Part shown: positions 62,519 through 64,000 of the stretch, piece after piece
How positions within the stretch are numbered: the stretch's first letter is position 1
Layout of the letters: every line of letters starts with the position of its first letter
Assembly (NCBI RefSeq): GCF_904848585.1
Contig: NZ_CAJHCR010000006.1
Location: forward strand, 248,001 to 312,000
Source: Paraburkholderia kirstenboschensis
Lineage (GTDB): Bacteria > Pseudomonadota > Gammaproteobacteria > Burkholderiales > Burkholderiaceae
Reading direction: 5' to 3'
Length of the DNA: 64,000 bases
Position numbers and translations under genes: made by a program
The notes under the pieces: model-generated
Told to the model about the DNA's origin: nothing
Databases searched by the model: none
The model's input: only the letters and a program-made list of their open reading frames with translations

Positions 62519-64000
62519 ATGAAGCCAGCCACCGGCCGCAAACGCCCTCCCCACCTCGTTGCCCGTTTCGTCGCGATCTCGTGGCGCGATCTGGCTGTGT
62601 CGTTCGGGCCGATCGTGCTGGTCGCCCTCGTCGCGATCTGGCTCGCCGTGCGTCTGATCCAACCCGCGCCGCCCAGCACGCTCACCATTAGCGCCGGCCC
62701 GCAAGGCAGCAGCTTCTGGACGGCGGCCCAGAAGTACAAGGAGATTCTGGCGCGCAACCGCATTACGTTGAACGTGCTGCCGTCGGAAGGCTCGCTGCAA
62801 AACCTCAAGCGGCTGTCGGACCCGAACTCGAACGTCGACGTGGGCTTCGTGCAGGACGGCGTCGCGCCCGGCGCGGCAAGCAGCGGCCTGATGTCGCTCG
62901 GCAGCGTGTCGTATGTGCCGCTCGCGATCTTCTATCACGGGCCGACGGTCGCGCGGCTCTCCGAATTCAAGGGCGAGCGGCTCGCGGTCGGCGCCGAAGG
63001 CAGCGGCACTCGCGAACTGGCGCTTGCGCTCCTGAAGGCCAACGGCATCGAGCCGGGCGGCGCGACGAAACTGCTGCCGCTTTCCGGCGACGACGCGGCG
63101 CAGGCGCTCATTTCCGGCAAGGTCGACGCGGCTTTCCTCGCCGGCGATTCCGCGCAACCCGCGGTCATGGGCAAGCTTTACCGCACGCCGAACGTGCAGT
63201 TCTACGATTTCTCGCAGGCCGACGCATACACGCGCCGCTTTCCCTACCTGACGCAACTCGAATTGCCCATGGGCGCGTTCGACCTCGGCAAGAACCTGCC
63301 GTCCGCGCCTATCCACATGGTCGCGCCGACCGCCGAACTGGTGGCGCGCGACTCGCTGCACCCTGCGCTGTCGGACCTGCTGATCGAGGCAGCCCGCGAA
63401 GTGCACGGCAAGGCGAACATCATGCAGCGCGCGGGTGAATTCCCTGCACCGCTCGCCCATGACTTCACGATCAGCGACGACGCCGCGCGCTACTACAAGT
63501 CGGGCAAGGGCTTTCTGTACCGCGTGTTGCCGTTCTGGCTCGCGAGCCTTGCGGACCGGCTGCTGGTGGTGGTCGTGCCGCTCGTGGTGCTGCTGATCCC
63601 GGCGCTGCGCCTCGTGCCGTCGCTGTATGCATGGCGCGTGAAGTCACGCATCTATCGCTGGTATGGCGCATTGATCGCTATCGAGCGCAGCGCGCTCAGC
63701 GACCATTCGCCGGCCGAGCGGGCGTCGCTTCTGCAACGGCTCGATGCGATCGAAGACTCGGTGAATGGTCTGAAGATGCCGCTCGCCTATGCCGATCAGT
63801 TCTACGTGCTGCGCGAGCACATCGGCTTTGTGCGGGCAAGGCTCACGCAAAGCCGCGAAGCGCAGCGCGAAATGTACGGAGAAGAGCCGGACGAAGGTGC
63901 CGACCAGGACTCTGTCATAGCAACCGAAGCACGCGACGCCGGCGCCGCGCCGGGCACTCCGAACGAAGCCGCGGAGATCGGCGAAACACGCGCCGACGAG
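62519..64000 (+). CDS. TAXI-family (TRAP transporter) solute-binding protein, membrane-anchored, 3' truncated
   Basis: The frame is open from ATG 62519 to the window end without a stop, giving at least 494 residues. An N-terminal membrane segment (about 27-46) is followed by the TAXI fold: LTISAGPQGSSFWTAAQKYKEIL, NVDVGFVQDGVAPG, LAVGAEGSGTRELALALLKANGI and AQALISGKVDAAFLAGD. A second membrane helix lies about 350-370 (LLVVVVPLVVLLIPALRLVPSL), and a polar tail has helical and acidic stretches. This two-anchor form is common in Burkholderiales and lacks obvious TRAP permease genes nearby, so a sensory or uptake role is open. Confidence 0.88.
   Translation, partial: MKPATGRKRPPHLVARFVAISWRDLAVSFGPIVLVALVAIWLAVRLIQPAPPSTLTISAGPQGSSFWTAAQKYKEILARNRITLNVLPSEGSLQNLKRLSDPNSNVDVGFVQDGVAPGAASSGLMSLGSVSYVPLAIFYHGPTVARLSEFKGERLAVGAEGSGTRELALALLKANGIEPGGATKLLPLSGDDAAQALISGKVDAAFLAGDSAQPAVMGKLYRTPNVQFYDFSQADAYTRRFPYLTQLELPMGAFDLGKNLPSAPIHMVAPTAELVARDSLHPALSDLLIEAAREVHGKANIMQRAGEFPAPLAHDFTISDDAARYYKSGKGFLYRVLPFWLASLADRLLVVVVPLVVLLIPALRLVPSLYAWRVKSRIYRWYGALIAIERSALSDHSPAERASLLQRLDAIEDSVNGLKMPLAYADQFYVLREHIGFVRARLTQSREAQREMYGEEPDEGADQDSVIATEARDAGAAPGTPNEAAEIGETRADE

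Overview
The window is a 64 kb piece of a GC-rich chromosome whose gene content, codon usage and protein sequences look like Burkholderiaceae (Paraburkholderia, Caballeronia or Burkholderia). No rRNA, tRNA, phage, insertion sequence or CRISPR array was recognised. Most of the window (about 1.4 to 53.5 kb) is a very large exopolysaccharide (EPS) locus, followed by ordinary metabolic and transport genes.

Layout. 1-1352: the end of an unrecognised gene and a PaiB-like FMN-binding protein. 1422-4445: a tight minus-strand operon of a Sco-type copper chaperone, a galactose-oxidase-like copper radical oxidase with a lectin domain, and a c-type cytochrome. 4834-16180: EPS module A, with a parallel beta-helix protein, a polysaccharide deacetylase, a BY-kinase/Wzz co-polymerase, a Wzx flippase, a Wzy-like polymerase and three glycosyltransferases (two of them tandem paralogues). 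17470-22574: a secreted glycoside hydrolase with 30 consecutive Pro-Ala repeats and two unusual envelope proteins. 22594-46218: EPS module B, with a second flippase, a second polymerase, glycosyltransferases, two acyl/acetyltransferases, a GMC oxidoreductase and a complete GDP-mannose to GDP-fucose and export core (WcaI, Fcl, Gmd, BY-kinase, Wza, WcaJ, ManC) preceded by a GlxA-type AraC regulator. 47009-53451: a second glycoside hydrolase, a 53-residue membrane protein, a GDP-mannose hydrolase, a three-domain PIG-L deacetylase/lectin/VCBS protein and a glycosyltransferase. 53869-58820: an MFS transporter, class III CoA-transferase, HMG-CoA-lyase-like enzyme and LysR regulator, possibly for a 3-hydroxy-3-methyl-dicarboxylate. 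59088-64000: LysE and TauE/SafE exporters, a small conserved protein, a BON-domain protein and a TAXI-type solute-binding protein cut by the window end.

How it works together. ManC, Gmd and Fcl make GDP-mannose and GDP-fucose. WcaJ starts the lipid-linked repeat unit, the glycosyltransferases extend it, and acetyl/acyltransferases decorate it. Wzx flips and Wzy polymerises it under the BY-kinase, and Wza exports it. Secreted hydrolases, deacetylases and the beta-helix protein could trim the product. The copper oxidase and GMC oxidoreductase could oxidise sugar hydroxyls. Module A has no initiating transferase, outer-membrane exporter or sugar-nucleotide genes of its own, so it probably borrows those of module B. 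The set resembles the c-di-GMP/sigma54-controlled EPS (Bep-type) cluster of Burkholderia as I remember it. The sequence holds sigma54-like elements upstream of the module B regulator and upstream of the envelope-protein pair, which fits but does not prove that parallel.
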